A stretch of DNA of 64,000 nt from Planctomycetota bacterium. GTDB lineage: Bacteria > Planctomycetota > Planctomycetia > Planctomycetales > Planctomycetaceae. Location: contig JAEZFD010000007.1 in assembly GCA_023417655.1 (NCBI GenBank), positions 1 to 64,000 on the forward strand, written 5' to 3'. The notes beneath the pieces were generated by a model that was not told the DNA's origin, did no database searches, and was given only the letters and a program-made list of their open reading frames with translations. The position numbers and the translations under genes are program-made. This document shows positions 8,755 to 16,894 of this stretch, piece by piece. Each line of letters begins with the position of its first letter. The stretch's first letter is position 1.

Positions 8755-11154
8755 ATGCTGAGTCAGTCCACTGCCATCCTGGTCCTCGCGTTCCTCGCTC
8801 CTCGCTGGCAGTCTGGTGCGTTTCAGGATGAATCGTCCATTGTCTGGTGGATTGATCAGTTTCTCCACCTGCTGCCCGTCGTCATCTGTGCAGTACTCCC
8901 GGTCCTGGTCGTGTCACGCGACTGGAAACCCTGGAAAACCTCGGCAGGCAAAAAGTCGCTCCAGCTGGGTGGTCTGATCCTCGCTGCAGGAACAACCCTG
9001 ATCGGGCACCGGATTGTTGACGAACAGGGAGACGGTCTCTCCTCTGTGGTCATGACACTCTTGAGTGCCCTGCTCTGCGTGGCGGCAGCAGTGACGTTGT
9101 TCTCTCTCCGCAAGGACCTGTTGAGAACCCTTCAGTCCGCAACCTCCAATGGGGAAACCGTTCCGCGGTCGGATGAGTTGTTGACGGCCAGCTGGAAGAT
9201 CAAGGAATACGACGAGCGATTGCGTCTGGCTCTGCATGCCGGACGGATGGGAACCTGGGACTGGGACCTTCGCACGAATGTGATTCAGATCGATGCGGGA
9301 GAGACAGAGCTGACAGGGCTTGGTAAGAAACGGAACGGCATCACCCCGGAACAGTTTCTGGAACGGATTCATCGGGAAGATCGTGAACAGAGCCGGAATG
9401 TTCTGAGGAAATCGATCGAAGACGGAACTCCCTACGAGCATTCTTTTCGGATGTACGTCCCTGGAAAAGGCTATCGCTGGCTGCAGGGACGTGGAACGGT
9501 GATGCTGAATTCCGCGGGAGAGCCTCAACGGCTCGTCGGCGTCCACTTCGATATGACGGAACAGATGGAAGGGGAAGAAACTCTTCATGTTCTCACAAGA
9601 GCCATCGAGTTTGCGACGAACGGGATCGTCATCACGGATGCACGTGGCGAAGATGAGCCGATGATCTATGTCAACTCTGCCTTTGAGCAGCTGACAGGTT
9701 ATAAACGGGAACAGGTGCTGGGAAAAAACTGTCGAATTCTTCAAGGACCCCAAACCGACCCTGCTGTTGTCCGGCAACTTCGGGAAGCCATCAATAAACG
9801 TCAGGAAGTCGAAGTCACCATCCTGAACTACCGAAAAGACGGAACGCCGTTCTGGAATCAGCTGCACCTTGCCCCTGTGTTCAGCGAGTATCACCAGGTC
9901 TCGCATTTTGTCGGGGTTCTCTCAGATATCACTCCGCGTGTCGCGAACGAGCAGCGTCTGATCGAGGCGCAGAAAGTCGCTGACGCGGCAAATCAGGCAA
10001 AAAGCGAGTTCCTCGCAAACATGAGTCACGAGATCCGGACTCCCCTCACAGCAATCCTCGGCTGCGCTGATAGCCTGTGTCTGGAACTCGCTGGAGACCG
10101 CAGTCGCAACACAGCGAAAACGATTCGCTCTCAGGGAGAACTGCTACTCGGGATTCTGAACGATATTCTCGACCTGTCTAAAATCGAAGCAGGTAAGATG
10201 GAGATTCATCGAGAAGCCTGTTCGCTGACGACTTTAATGGCGGATGTTCGTTCGCTGATGGAGCCACTCGCCACCGAAAAAGGGATTCAGTTTGCAACAC
10301 ATTTTGATTCTGCGCTTCCCGAATCCATCGAAACAGATCCGGTCCGTTTTCGGCAGGTCCTCCTTAATTTGACAAGTAATGCTATCAAGTTCACCGAGCA
10401 GGGCTGCGTCTCTGTTCACTGCAGTCTCCGACGCCACAAGAATCGCCCTTACCTGGAGATCTCAGTCTCCGACACAGGCATTGGCATCCCTGATGATCAG
10501 CTCTCTTCCATCTTCGAAGCCTTCACGCAGGTAAATGGTTCAGCCATTCGCCGCACCGGCGGGACAGGTTTAGGACTGACGATCTGTCAGCGGCTTGTCA
10601 AAATGCTTGAAGGCGATCTCTCCGTTACGAGCGAGATGAATGTTGGCAGTACGTTTACCGTCACATTCCCAACGGATGATGACCGTGAGCTGGTTTCCCC
10701 CAATCAGCTTGCCTTGCAGCAGTCGAATAAGGAATCACGTGACTCGGTCGACGTTCTGGTTCCTGCCAGAGTGTTAATTGCCGAGGACACGAAAGCGATT
10801 CAGTTCATGCTAACCCGCATCCTCGAGCCCTATGTTTCCGACCTGAAAGTCGTAGACAACGGTCAGGAGGCGGTCGCAGCAGTGGAACAGGCTGCCGCAG
10901 CACGGCGTCCGTTTGACATTGTGCTGATGGATATGCAGATGCCGATCCTGAGTGGGCATGATGCCACCGTAGAATTGCGAAGGCGCGGATTTGAAGTTCC
11001 GATTATCGCCCTCACCGCCGGGGCAATGGCCGGAGACCGCGAGCGGTGTCTCTCCGCCGGGTGCACCGACTATCTGTCCAAGCCGGTCTCACGCGGTCAA
11101 TTAATCGGAATGATTTCGACCTATTGCAACAGTGGTGCGCGGACGTCACCATAG
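8755..11154 (+). CDS. membrane hybrid histidine kinase with PAS and LOV-type domains
   Basis: A 799-residue sensor. Order: about four hydrophobic segments within residues 1-120; a PAS/PAC domain (about 156-270, HAGRMGTWDWDL); a LOV-type PAS (about 281-395); HisKA with phospho-acceptor H425 (FLANMSHEIRTPL); HATPase_c with N box (NLTSNAIKF), DTGIGI and GGTGLGLTI; and a receiver with phospho-acceptor D726 (IVLMDMQMP). The LOV core carries GKNCRILQ with the flavin-adduct Cys at C326, plus NYRKDGTPFWN with N358 and N368, as in YtvA and phototropins, so blue-light sensing with FMN is likely. The glutamine that normally reads out photochemistry (Q123 in YtvA) aligns with L389 (FVGVLSDIT). It starts two codons after an in-frame stop. 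The response regulator begins 38 bp downstream. Confidence 0.9.
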   Translation: MLSQSTAILVLAFLAPRWQSGAFQDESSIVWWIDQFLHLLPVVICAVLPVLVVSRDWKPWKTSAGKKSLQLGGLILAAGTTLIGHRIVDEQGDGLSSVVMTLLSALLCVAAAVTLFSLRKDLLRTLQSATSNGETVPRSDELLTASWKIKEYDERLRLALHAGRMGTWDWDLRTNVIQIDAGETELTGLGKKRNGITPEQFLERIHREDREQSRNVLRKSIEDGTPYEHSFRMYVPGKGYRWLQGRGTVMLNSAGEPQRLVGVHFDMTEQMEGEETLHVLTRAIEFATNGIVITDARGEDEPMIYVNSAFEQLTGYKREQVLGKNCRILQGPQTDPAVVRQLREAINKRQEVEVTILNYRKDGTPFWNQLHLAPVFSEYHQVSHFVGVLSDITPRVANEQRLIEAQKVADAANQAKSEFLANMSHEIRTPLTAILGCADSLCLELAGDRSRNTAKTIRSQGELLLGILNDILDLSKIEAGKMEIHREACSLTTLMADVRSLMEPLATEKGIQFATHFDSALPESIETDPVRFRQVLLNLTSNAIKFTEQGCVSVHCSLRRHKNRPYLEISVSDTGIGIPDDQLSSIFEAFTQVNGSAIRRTGGTGLGLTICQRLVKMLEGDLSVTSEMNVGSTFTVTFPTDDDRELVSPNQLALQQSNKESRDSVDVLVPARVLIAEDTKAIQFMLTRILEPYVSDLKVVDNGQEAVAAVEQAAAARRPFDIVLMDMQMPILSGHDATVELRRRGFEVPIIALTAGAMAGDRERCLSAGCTDYLSKPVSRGQLIGMISTYCNSGARTSP

Positions 11155-11192
11155 ATACTGGCGTACATCACCCCCTCCCGAGTCGCATTTGC

Positions 11193-12755
11193 ATGAGTTT
11201 TTCAGTGGATGACCTCACCCCACACGTCAATCGTCCCCGGGTCTTGATCATCGATGATGACCGCTCTGTTCTGCTCATGGTGCAGCGATCCCTCGAACGT
11301 CTCGACATTCAGGTCCTCTCTGCAGGATCGGCTGACGAAGGGTTGCGCCTAGTAGAATCACAGCGGCCTGATGTCGTGCTGCTCGACATTCTGATGCCGC
11401 GCATGTCCGGATTAGAGGTCTTTCAGCAGATTCATGCCCTGGATCGTCGTCTCCCTGTTATCTTCATCACCGCTGATGCGGGGAGCGAGACGGCCATCGG
11501 TGCGATGCAGCTGGGGGCCTATGACTATCTGGCGAAACCGTTGGATCTGGGGAAACTCAATACCCTGATTCTCAAGGCTCTTGAAACCCGGCGGCTCATG
11601 AGTGTGCCAGTCGCCGTTGCCGTCAGAGAAGAAGAGAAGCCGAGCGGTCAGGCAGGTGATCTGTTTGTGGGCCGCAGTAATGGGATGCTGGAAGTTTTCA
11701 AAGCGATCGGTCGCGTCTCAAAGCAGAATGTGACAGTGCTGATCCGCGGGGAAAGTGGAACCGGTAAGGAACTCGTCGCCCGGGCTCTGTATCACTCCAG
11801 CCATCGCGTGAATCGTCCGTTCATGGCGGTCAACTGCGCTGCATTGCCGGATACTCTGCTTGAGTCGGAACTGTTCGGCCATGAGAAAGGGTCCTTCACC
11901 GGAGCGGATCGGCGTCGCATCGGGAAGTTCGAACAGTGCAACGGCGGGACTCTCTTTCTGGACGAAGTCGGGGACATGTCTCCTCTCGTGCAGGGGAAAG
12001 TGCTTCGATTGCTGCAGGAGCAGCGTTTCGAAAGAGTCGGTGGAAACGACACGATTGAGACCGATGTCCGTCTGATCGCTGCAACCAACCAGCCATTGGA
12101 AGACATGGTCGAGGAAGGTTCGTTTCGTGCAGACCTGTTCTATCGCCTCAATGTGGTGACCATTCAGCTCCCTCCGCTTCGCGAGCGAATTGAAGATATT
12201 CCGCTGCTGCTTCAATACTTCCTGACGAGGGTCCGCAAAGAACTCAATAAACCTGAAATCGAGGGAATCTCCAAAGAAGCGATCCGCATCCTTGAGGACT
12301 ACCACTGGCCGGGCAATATCCGCGAACTCCAGAGCGTGGTCCGGCAATGCGTTCTGAAGTCGACCGGGCCGGTCATTGTGCCAGACTTCCTGCCTCCTTC
12401 CGTGTTATCGACGGCTCCGATCGAACGCGGTTCCTCAGATCGTCAGGCGGGTAAGCCCCAGACGAATCAGGAATTGGAGTTCGACTCACGGTCATTGACC
12501 CGGGAAAGTGGGTCGGGACCGATGTTGAATCTTCAGGATTACATCGAGACGCGACTGTCCGAAGGGACGGTCAATCTCTATGCCGAAGCCGTGGATGCGA
12601 TGGAGCGGTATCTCTTCACTCGCGTCCTCCAGGCGACCGGGGGAAATCAGACGAAGACTTCAGAGATCCTCGGGATCACTCGAGGAAAAGTGCGCGACCG
12701 CATTGCGGCGTTTAACATCTCTCTGGGAAAGAAGGTTACGATTGAAGGGGATTAA
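11193..12755 (+). CDS. NtrC-family sigma-54 response regulator
   Basis: A 520-residue transcription activator. The receiver (about 16-130) starts RVLIIDDD and has phospho-acceptor D65 (VVLLDILMP), plus the conserved Thr and Lys (ITADAG, AKPLD). The AAA+ domain has Walker A GESGTGKE, the sigma-54 contact loop as GSFTGAD (Ser in place of the first Ala of GAFTGA, a known variant), FLDEVGDM and the Arg-finger region FRADLFYRL. A Fis-type helix-turn-helix lies at the end (TGGNQTKTSEILGITRGKVRDR). The frame opens at 11046 inside the kinase gene, but ATG 11193 places the receiver at the expected distance. It is probably the cognate partner of the LOV kinase just upstream, which carries its own receiver, so a phosphorelay or branched system is possible. 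Confidence 0.93.
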   Translation: MSFSVDDLTPHVNRPRVLIIDDDRSVLLMVQRSLERLDIQVLSAGSADEGLRLVESQRPDVVLLDILMPRMSGLEVFQQIHALDRRLPVIFITADAGSETAIGAMQLGAYDYLAKPLDLGKLNTLILKALETRRLMSVPVAVAVREEEKPSGQAGDLFVGRSNGMLEVFKAIGRVSKQNVTVLIRGESGTGKELVARALYHSSHRVNRPFMAVNCAALPDTLLESELFGHEKGSFTGADRRRIGKFEQCNGGTLFLDEVGDMSPLVQGKVLRLLQEQRFERVGGNDTIETDVRLIAATNQPLEDMVEEGSFRADLFYRLNVVTIQLPPLRERIEDIPLLLQYFLTRVRKELNKPEIEGISKEAIRILEDYHWPGNIRELQSVVRQCVLKSTGPVIVPDFLPPSVLSTAPIERGSSDRQAGKPQTNQELEFDSRSLTRESGSGPMLNLQDYIETRLSEGTVNLYAEAVDAMERYLFTRVLQATGGNQTKTSEILGITRGKVRDRIAAFNISLGKKVTIEGD

Positions 12756-12841
12756 TGCCCCCGAGATATCCCTTTAAACTCCGGAAGGCGACCGGGCCAG
12801 CGTCATCGCCGGGAGTGATGACCGTCTTGGACAATCACTCC

Positions 12842-14371
12842 ATGACAGCATGCAGACGGCGGGATGCTTCAATGCTAAGACTGGTTTTGGGATTATTGGT
12901 CGCATCCTCGGTGGGTCTACTGCTCCCGAGCAAGGGGTTTGCCGAGACTGCGAACCGGCGTCCGAATGTCGTCTTCATTCTCGCTGATGATCTGGGGTAT
13001 TCAGATCTCGCCTGCTACGGCAGCAAATATTATGAAACGCCGAACATCGACCGGCTCGCCGGTCAGGGCGTGAAGCTGTTGAATCATCACCACTGTCAGA
13101 ATTGCGCACCCACTCGGGCCGCGCTAATGACAGGACAGTATGCCCCTCGAACCGGTGTCTACACCGTCGGAGGGACAGACCGTTTCGATACGACTTCTCG
13201 TCCACTTGTTCCCGTTGAGAACGTGACTCAGCTGCCGCTGGATCGTTCGATCATTGCGAAGCAATTAAAAGAGGCCGGATATGTCACCGGAATCTTTGGG
13301 AAATGGCATCTCGGCGAAGCAGGTGATCTCTCCCCCGGCAAGCGAGGTTTCGACGAAGCCATTCTGTCTTCCGGAAAGCATTTTGACTTCAAAACCAATC
13401 CTCCGGTTGATCATCCACCCGAAGAATATCTGGCCGATTTCCTGACAGATCGAGCCGTAGATTTCATCAAACGTCACAAAGAGAAACCATTCTTTCTGTA
13501 TCTGCCCCACTACGGAGTTCATAGTCCCTTTGAGGCGAAGCAAAGCTGGATCGACCATTTCAAAGACAAGCCTGCCGTCGGAGGTCAGGGCAATCCTGTC
13601 TATGCCGCGATGATTGCCAGTGTCGATGAGAGCGTCGGCCGTGTTGTTTCCACGCTCGACGAACTTGGGCTCACTGACCAGACGATTGTGATCTTCGCGA
13701 GTGATAACGGCGGAGTCGGTGGATACTCTCGAGAGGGGTTGAAACGATTTGCTCCTGAGCCGACGGATAACTTTCCCGTCCGCAGCGGCAAAGGGAGTCT
13801 CTACGAAGGCGGAACTCGGGTTCCGATGATCGCGCAATGGCCCGGTCAGATTCCTGCGGGTTCCACGATTGGAACTCCCACGATTCATGTGGATCTGTAC
13901 CCAACGCTGCTGGAAATTGCAGGTGCGAAAACGCCTTCACACACGCTTGATGGTGAGAGCCTGGTCCCATTGCTGAAGTCTTCGAATTCCGGCTTGAAGA
14001 GAACGTCGATCTTTCAGCACTTCCCCGGCTATCTCGGTGCCGGAGCTCAACAATGGCGGACGACTCCAGTCAGCCTTGTTCAGCAGGGAGACTGGAAGTT
14101 GATGGAGTTCCTCGAAGACGGACACCTGGAACTGTACAACCTCAAAGAGGACCTCGGTGAGACAACCAACCTCATCGACAAGCATCCTGAGAAGTCCCAG
14201 TTGCTGCATGCTGAGTTGAAAGATTGGCGTGAGAAAATCCAGGCTCCGATGCCTGCGCCCCGCGATCCCAAAGATGTCGTTTCGCCGCCTCAGAAGAAGA
14301 AAAAAGGGGGCGGCCAAGGCAAAGGAAATCAGCGGCTGAAATCCTCCGGCAGTTCACCAGAAATGAACTGA
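12842..14371 (+). CDS. secreted sulfatase (formylglycine type)
   Basis: A periplasmic or secreted sulfate-ester hydrolase. With the chosen ATG the signal peptide is n-region MTACRRRDAS, a hydrophobic core LRLVLGLLVASSVGLLL and a likely cut after GFA. The metal-binding start is NVVFILADDLGYSDLACYG; the formylglycine motif is C88-A-P-T-R in NCAPTRAALMTGQYAPRTG; GKWHLGE and FASDNGG are further family motifs. The protein ends in a Lys/Gly-rich tail (QKKKKGGGQGKGNQ). Alternative starts are ATG 12755 (overlapping the regulator stop as TAATG), 12818 with a nearby GGGAG, and 12872. The physiological substrate, probably a sulfated polysaccharide, cannot be read from the sequence. Maturation needs a formylglycine-generating enzyme encoded elsewhere. 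A strong terminator follows. Confidence 0.92.
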   Translation: MTACRRRDASMLRLVLGLLVASSVGLLLPSKGFAETANRRPNVVFILADDLGYSDLACYGSKYYETPNIDRLAGQGVKLLNHHHCQNCAPTRAALMTGQYAPRTGVYTVGGTDRFDTTSRPLVPVENVTQLPLDRSIIAKQLKEAGYVTGIFGKWHLGEAGDLSPGKRGFDEAILSSGKHFDFKTNPPVDHPPEEYLADFLTDRAVDFIKRHKEKPFFLYLPHYGVHSPFEAKQSWIDHFKDKPAVGGQGNPVYAAMIASVDESVGRVVSTLDELGLTDQTIVIFASDNGGVGGYSREGLKRFAPEPTDNFPVRSGKGSLYEGGTRVPMIAQWPGQIPAGSTIGTPTIHVDLYPTLLEIAGAKTPSHTLDGESLVPLLKSSNSGLKRTSIFQHFPGYLGAGAQQWRTTPVSLVQQGDWKLMEFLEDGHLELYNLKEDLGETTNLIDKHPEKSQLLHAELKDWREKIQAPMPAPRDPKDVVSPPQKKKKGGGQGKGNQRLKSSGSSPEMN

Positions 14372-14383
14372 CCAAAGGTTCGG

Positions 14384-14419
14384 GACGTGACATTCTCAAC
14401 TGAATGTCACGTCTTTTTT
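14384..14419 (+). terminator. intrinsic terminator after sulfatase
   Basis: A perfect 12-bp stem, GACGTGACATTC (14384-14395) with GAATGTCACGTC (14402-14413), a 6-base loop and six T residues (14414-14419). Canonical Rho-independent terminator 12 bp past the sulfatase stop. Confidence 0.96.
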
Positions 14420-14447
14420 AATGTGGCAAACTCAAGGAGAACTCGCG

Positions 14448-14894
14448 ATGCGAACTGGAATGCTTTGTGTGCCCGTTCTGATCGGGTTGTTGAGCGGCTG
14501 CGATGAATCGGCGGAAGTGAAGGCGCGACGGGAGCAAGCTCATCAGCAAGCCGTTAAAACGGGCGAGGCCGTCGGAGAATACACCGAGGCTGTCAAAAAC
14601 GAACTGTATGAGAAGAATAAAGCAGAACTCCATGCCCTCGACCGGAAGTTGGACGAGTTTCGTGAGAAAGCGAAAACGGCCATGGGCGAGGCAAAAGAGC
14701 GGATGGATGCCACTCTGAAAGATCTGGAAGCGAAGCGAGAAGGGGCGGGCAAGCACCTCGATGAGCTCGCTGCCAAGGGCAAAGAGGCCTGGGGAGAAGT
14801 GAAAGTCGGAATGAACAAGGTCACCGAAGACCTGAAGACGGCCATCCACAATGCGGCGAAAACTTTTGAGGAACCGAAGCAGCCTGCGCCATAA
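14448..14894 (+). CDS. small coiled-coil lipoprotein
   Basis: A 148-residue predicted lipoprotein. The signal peptide MRTGMLCVPVLIGLLSGC ends in a lipobox, with C18 the likely lipidated residue. The rest is charged and helical, rich in Lys/Glu/Ala (KNELYEKNKAELHALDRKL, ALDRKLDEFREKAKTAMGEA) with heptad-like spacing, resembling apolipoprotein- or LEA-like amphipathic helices. The start at 14448 is preferred over 14421 because AAGGAGA lies about 8 bases upstream and the signal peptide then begins at Met. It is isolated between a strong terminator and the convergent HDOD gene. A structural or membrane-associated role is likely; no enzymatic motif is seen. Confidence 0.75.
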   Translation: MRTGMLCVPVLIGLLSGCDESAEVKARREQAHQQAVKTGEAVGEYTEAVKNELYEKNKAELHALDRKLDEFREKAKTAMGEAKERMDATLKDLEAKREGAGKHLDELAAKGKEAWGEVKVGMNKVTEDLKTAIHNAAKTFEEPKQPAP

Positions 14895-14906
14895 TCGGGT
14901 TCATTT

Positions 14907-14938
14907 GCGGAGAGGCCGACCCACACGGCCTGCTCCGC
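14907..14938. terminator. hairpin between convergent genes
   Basis: GCGGAG plus GGCC (14907-14917) pair with GGCC plus CTCCGC (14927-14938), with a small internal loop (A opposite TG). It sits between the lipoprotein stop and the HDOD-gene stop, so it may serve both strands. No clear T-run. Confidence 0.45.
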
Positions 14939-14959
14939 TGCGGTTCACTGATGACGAGT

Positions 14960-15292
14960 TCATGCAACGAACGTCTGCTCATCCGGAGCTGCGAACTGAT
15001 TCTGCGTTTGTTGAAGTGCCCGGAGAGTTTGCCGCGTGCGCTCCAATCCCAGATAAGACAGTGCATGTTTTAAAGACTGCACTGGTTGCTGATTCCCGTT
15101 CAGCACTGCATTCACAGCGCGGATGATGACAGTCGCAATCGCCGGTCGATTCTGAATCAGATTTGCCAGCTTCGAGAAGTCTGCTTCTTCGTCATCGAGG
15201 ATGTCGAGCACTGCTGAGATGTCCGAGGGCGAAACATTCTGCAGCAGGTGTGGAGCGGCAAGTTCGTGTTTCTGATGTTTGCGAAGTTCCAT
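14960..15292 (-). CDS. short HDOD-like protein
   Basis: A 110-residue protein. Its middle and C-terminal part (SKLANLIQNRPAIATVIIRA, then NAVLNGNQQPVQSLKHALSY and LGLERTRQTL) matches the first helices of HDOD domains, in which a DP-like turn is followed by helices ending in an NS-type segment and a SIxxAIxxLG helix. Only about half of a full HDOD domain is present, so it may be a minimal form or a remnant. HDOD proteins are non-catalytic signalling modules that often affect motility and c-di-GMP pathways. It lies downstream of flgL on the same strand (159-bp gap), and AAGGA precedes ATG. A motility-linked role is inferred from position only. Confidence 0.6.
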   Translation of the reverse strand: MELRKHQKHELAAPHLLQNVSPSDISAVLDILDDEEADFSKLANLIQNRPAIATVIIRAVNAVLNGNQQPVQSLKHALSYLGLERTRQTLRALQQTQNQFAAPDEQTFVA

Positions 15293-15451
15293 TTCTCAAC
15301 ATTCCTTTCAATTCGGATATCATGCCCCGTTGTTTCGAGCTGTCGATCACAACGGAAGGAGATGTCCTGATTCGATCCGATCACGATCTCCGCGATCGGT
15401 CTTCCCTCTGCCCACTCTCGCTGCCTGGGTATTTTGCTAGAGCAAACTGCT

Positions 15452-16891
15452 CTAATTCAGGAAATCGACCAGCGAAACGCTATTCATTAATGCGAGTGAC
15501 TGCAGCGTGAACTGCAGCAGCATCTGTTGCTCCTGCAATTGCGAAACCGCGGAGAAATAGTCGGTCCCCTGGGCGTCGGTGAGAGTCGTTTTCGCATTCA
15601 GCGTCATCGTCTCCATCTGTTTGCTCGTGGTGTCGAGCGTCTGGAGTGAAACCGCCTGCTCCCCGATGATTCCCAGCAGGTGATTACTGCCGGATTCCAG
15701 ATCCGCCATCCGTCTCGCGAAGGCATCGTCGAGCTCTTGCCCGCTCAGATTGTTCTTGTTGAGGATCGTGTCCCGCAGCCCGATTACTGCCTGAAAAATG
15801 TCTGACGTGGCGCTCGGTTCAACTCCGACAGTCCCGGTCCGTTTGACCTGGGTGGTGTCGAAGTTCCTGACGATCCCCGCCTGCGAAGATGCCACCATCT
15901 GATTCGATGTGAAGTCGATGGGGACCTCGGTTGCTCCCCCATCAATTGAGAGTGTCCCGTTCGCCGTCAGATCGATTGTTCCATTGAAACCGGCCGTCAC
16001 GTTCTGGGTGTTGACATAGGCGACTTCCCCCATCGGCCCGGTCAGCTTCAGATTCGTGTCACTGCTTGAAAAGTGAATCACTTCTCCGCCATTCAGGGAG
16101 ATTGTTCCGGAAGACCCGTCTCCAGAGAGGTCATTGATGGTGAGCTTGTGGACACCAGGGGCACCAACAATGGTGTCGCCATTGACTGAATCAGTTCCGG
16201 CGGTCACACCCGACGTCCCGGAGAAGATCGTTGACGTATGTCGGACTGTCAGAGCCGTCCACTGGCTGCCTGTGGAAGTTCCGGTTCCCCCCTTCACTCC
16301 AGTGTTCCCGGTAACGGCCACGCCTCCACTGGTCGGCGCCTGGAAGACGTCTCGGCCTGAGTAATACACCTTCAGGGACAGGCCACCGGCGATCAAAATC
16401 GAGCCCGTCGTATCCCCTGCGTGATAAGCGGGAGTTCCCTGTCCGACCCCTGTGAATGGCTGGGTCCCCGTTGCTGCACCGGCGAAGACGTATTCCCCGT
16501 TCGACTGGGAGTTGGCAATGTTTTCCAGGCGTTTGAGAATCCCGTTCAGCTCGGTGACAAACGCAGCCTTGGAAGCGGGTTCGTCGTCCCCGACCGCCTG
16601 CATTCCGATCTCGCGAGCCTTGACCAGCAACTGCTGGGCTTCGAGTAACTGTTGATTTGCCGTCGACACTGTCTGTGAGGTGCGTTGGACGACGTCCTGT
16701 TGCGCAGCCAGTCGCGTCAGAATCGCGGACTGATTCAGGATAATCTTTTGAGCCGAAGGATCGTCAGAGGGCTTGTGAACACGAATGCCCGACGAGACGT
16801 CGTTGTTCAACGACGTCGTCTGGGCATAACGCTGCTGGGCATTCATCTGGCCCAGTTCGAAAGCACGATGTGGCGTGACACGAAATGACAT
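15452..16891 (-). CDS. flgL: flagellar hook-associated protein 3
   Basis: Forms the junction between hook and filament outside the cell, exported by the flagellar type III system. The 479 residues carry the conserved flagellin-like N-terminal coiled coil (RVTPHRAFELGQMNAQQRYA, then SGIRVHKPSDDPSAQKII) and a matching C-terminal helix (TLTDAQGTDYFSAVSQLQEQ, then LQFTLQSLALMNSVSLVDFL). The central region (about 140-340) is longer than in enterics and beta-rich (GTSTGSQWTALTVRHTST), probably surface exposed. It is the last gene of the minus-strand flagellar block and starts 3 bp after flgK. Flagellin shares the ends, but position after flgK and the FlgL-type N-terminus support FlgL. Confidence 0.94.
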   Translation of the reverse strand: MSFRVTPHRAFELGQMNAQQRYAQTTSLNNDVSSGIRVHKPSDDPSAQKIILNQSAILTRLAAQQDVVQRTSQTVSTANQQLLEAQQLLVKAREIGMQAVGDDEPASKAAFVTELNGILKRLENIANSQSNGEYVFAGAATGTQPFTGVGQGTPAYHAGDTTGSILIAGGLSLKVYYSGRDVFQAPTSGGVAVTGNTGVKGGTGTSTGSQWTALTVRHTSTIFSGTSGVTAGTDSVNGDTIVGAPGVHKLTINDLSGDGSSGTISLNGGEVIHFSSSDTNLKLTGPMGEVAYVNTQNVTAGFNGTIDLTANGTLSIDGGATEVPIDFTSNQMVASSQAGIVRNFDTTQVKRTGTVGVEPSATSDIFQAVIGLRDTILNKNNLSGQELDDAFARRMADLESGSNHLLGIIGEQAVSLQTLDTTSKQMETMTLNAKTTLTDAQGTDYFSAVSQLQEQQMLLQFTLQSLALMNSVSLVDFLN

Positions 16892-16894
16892 GGA

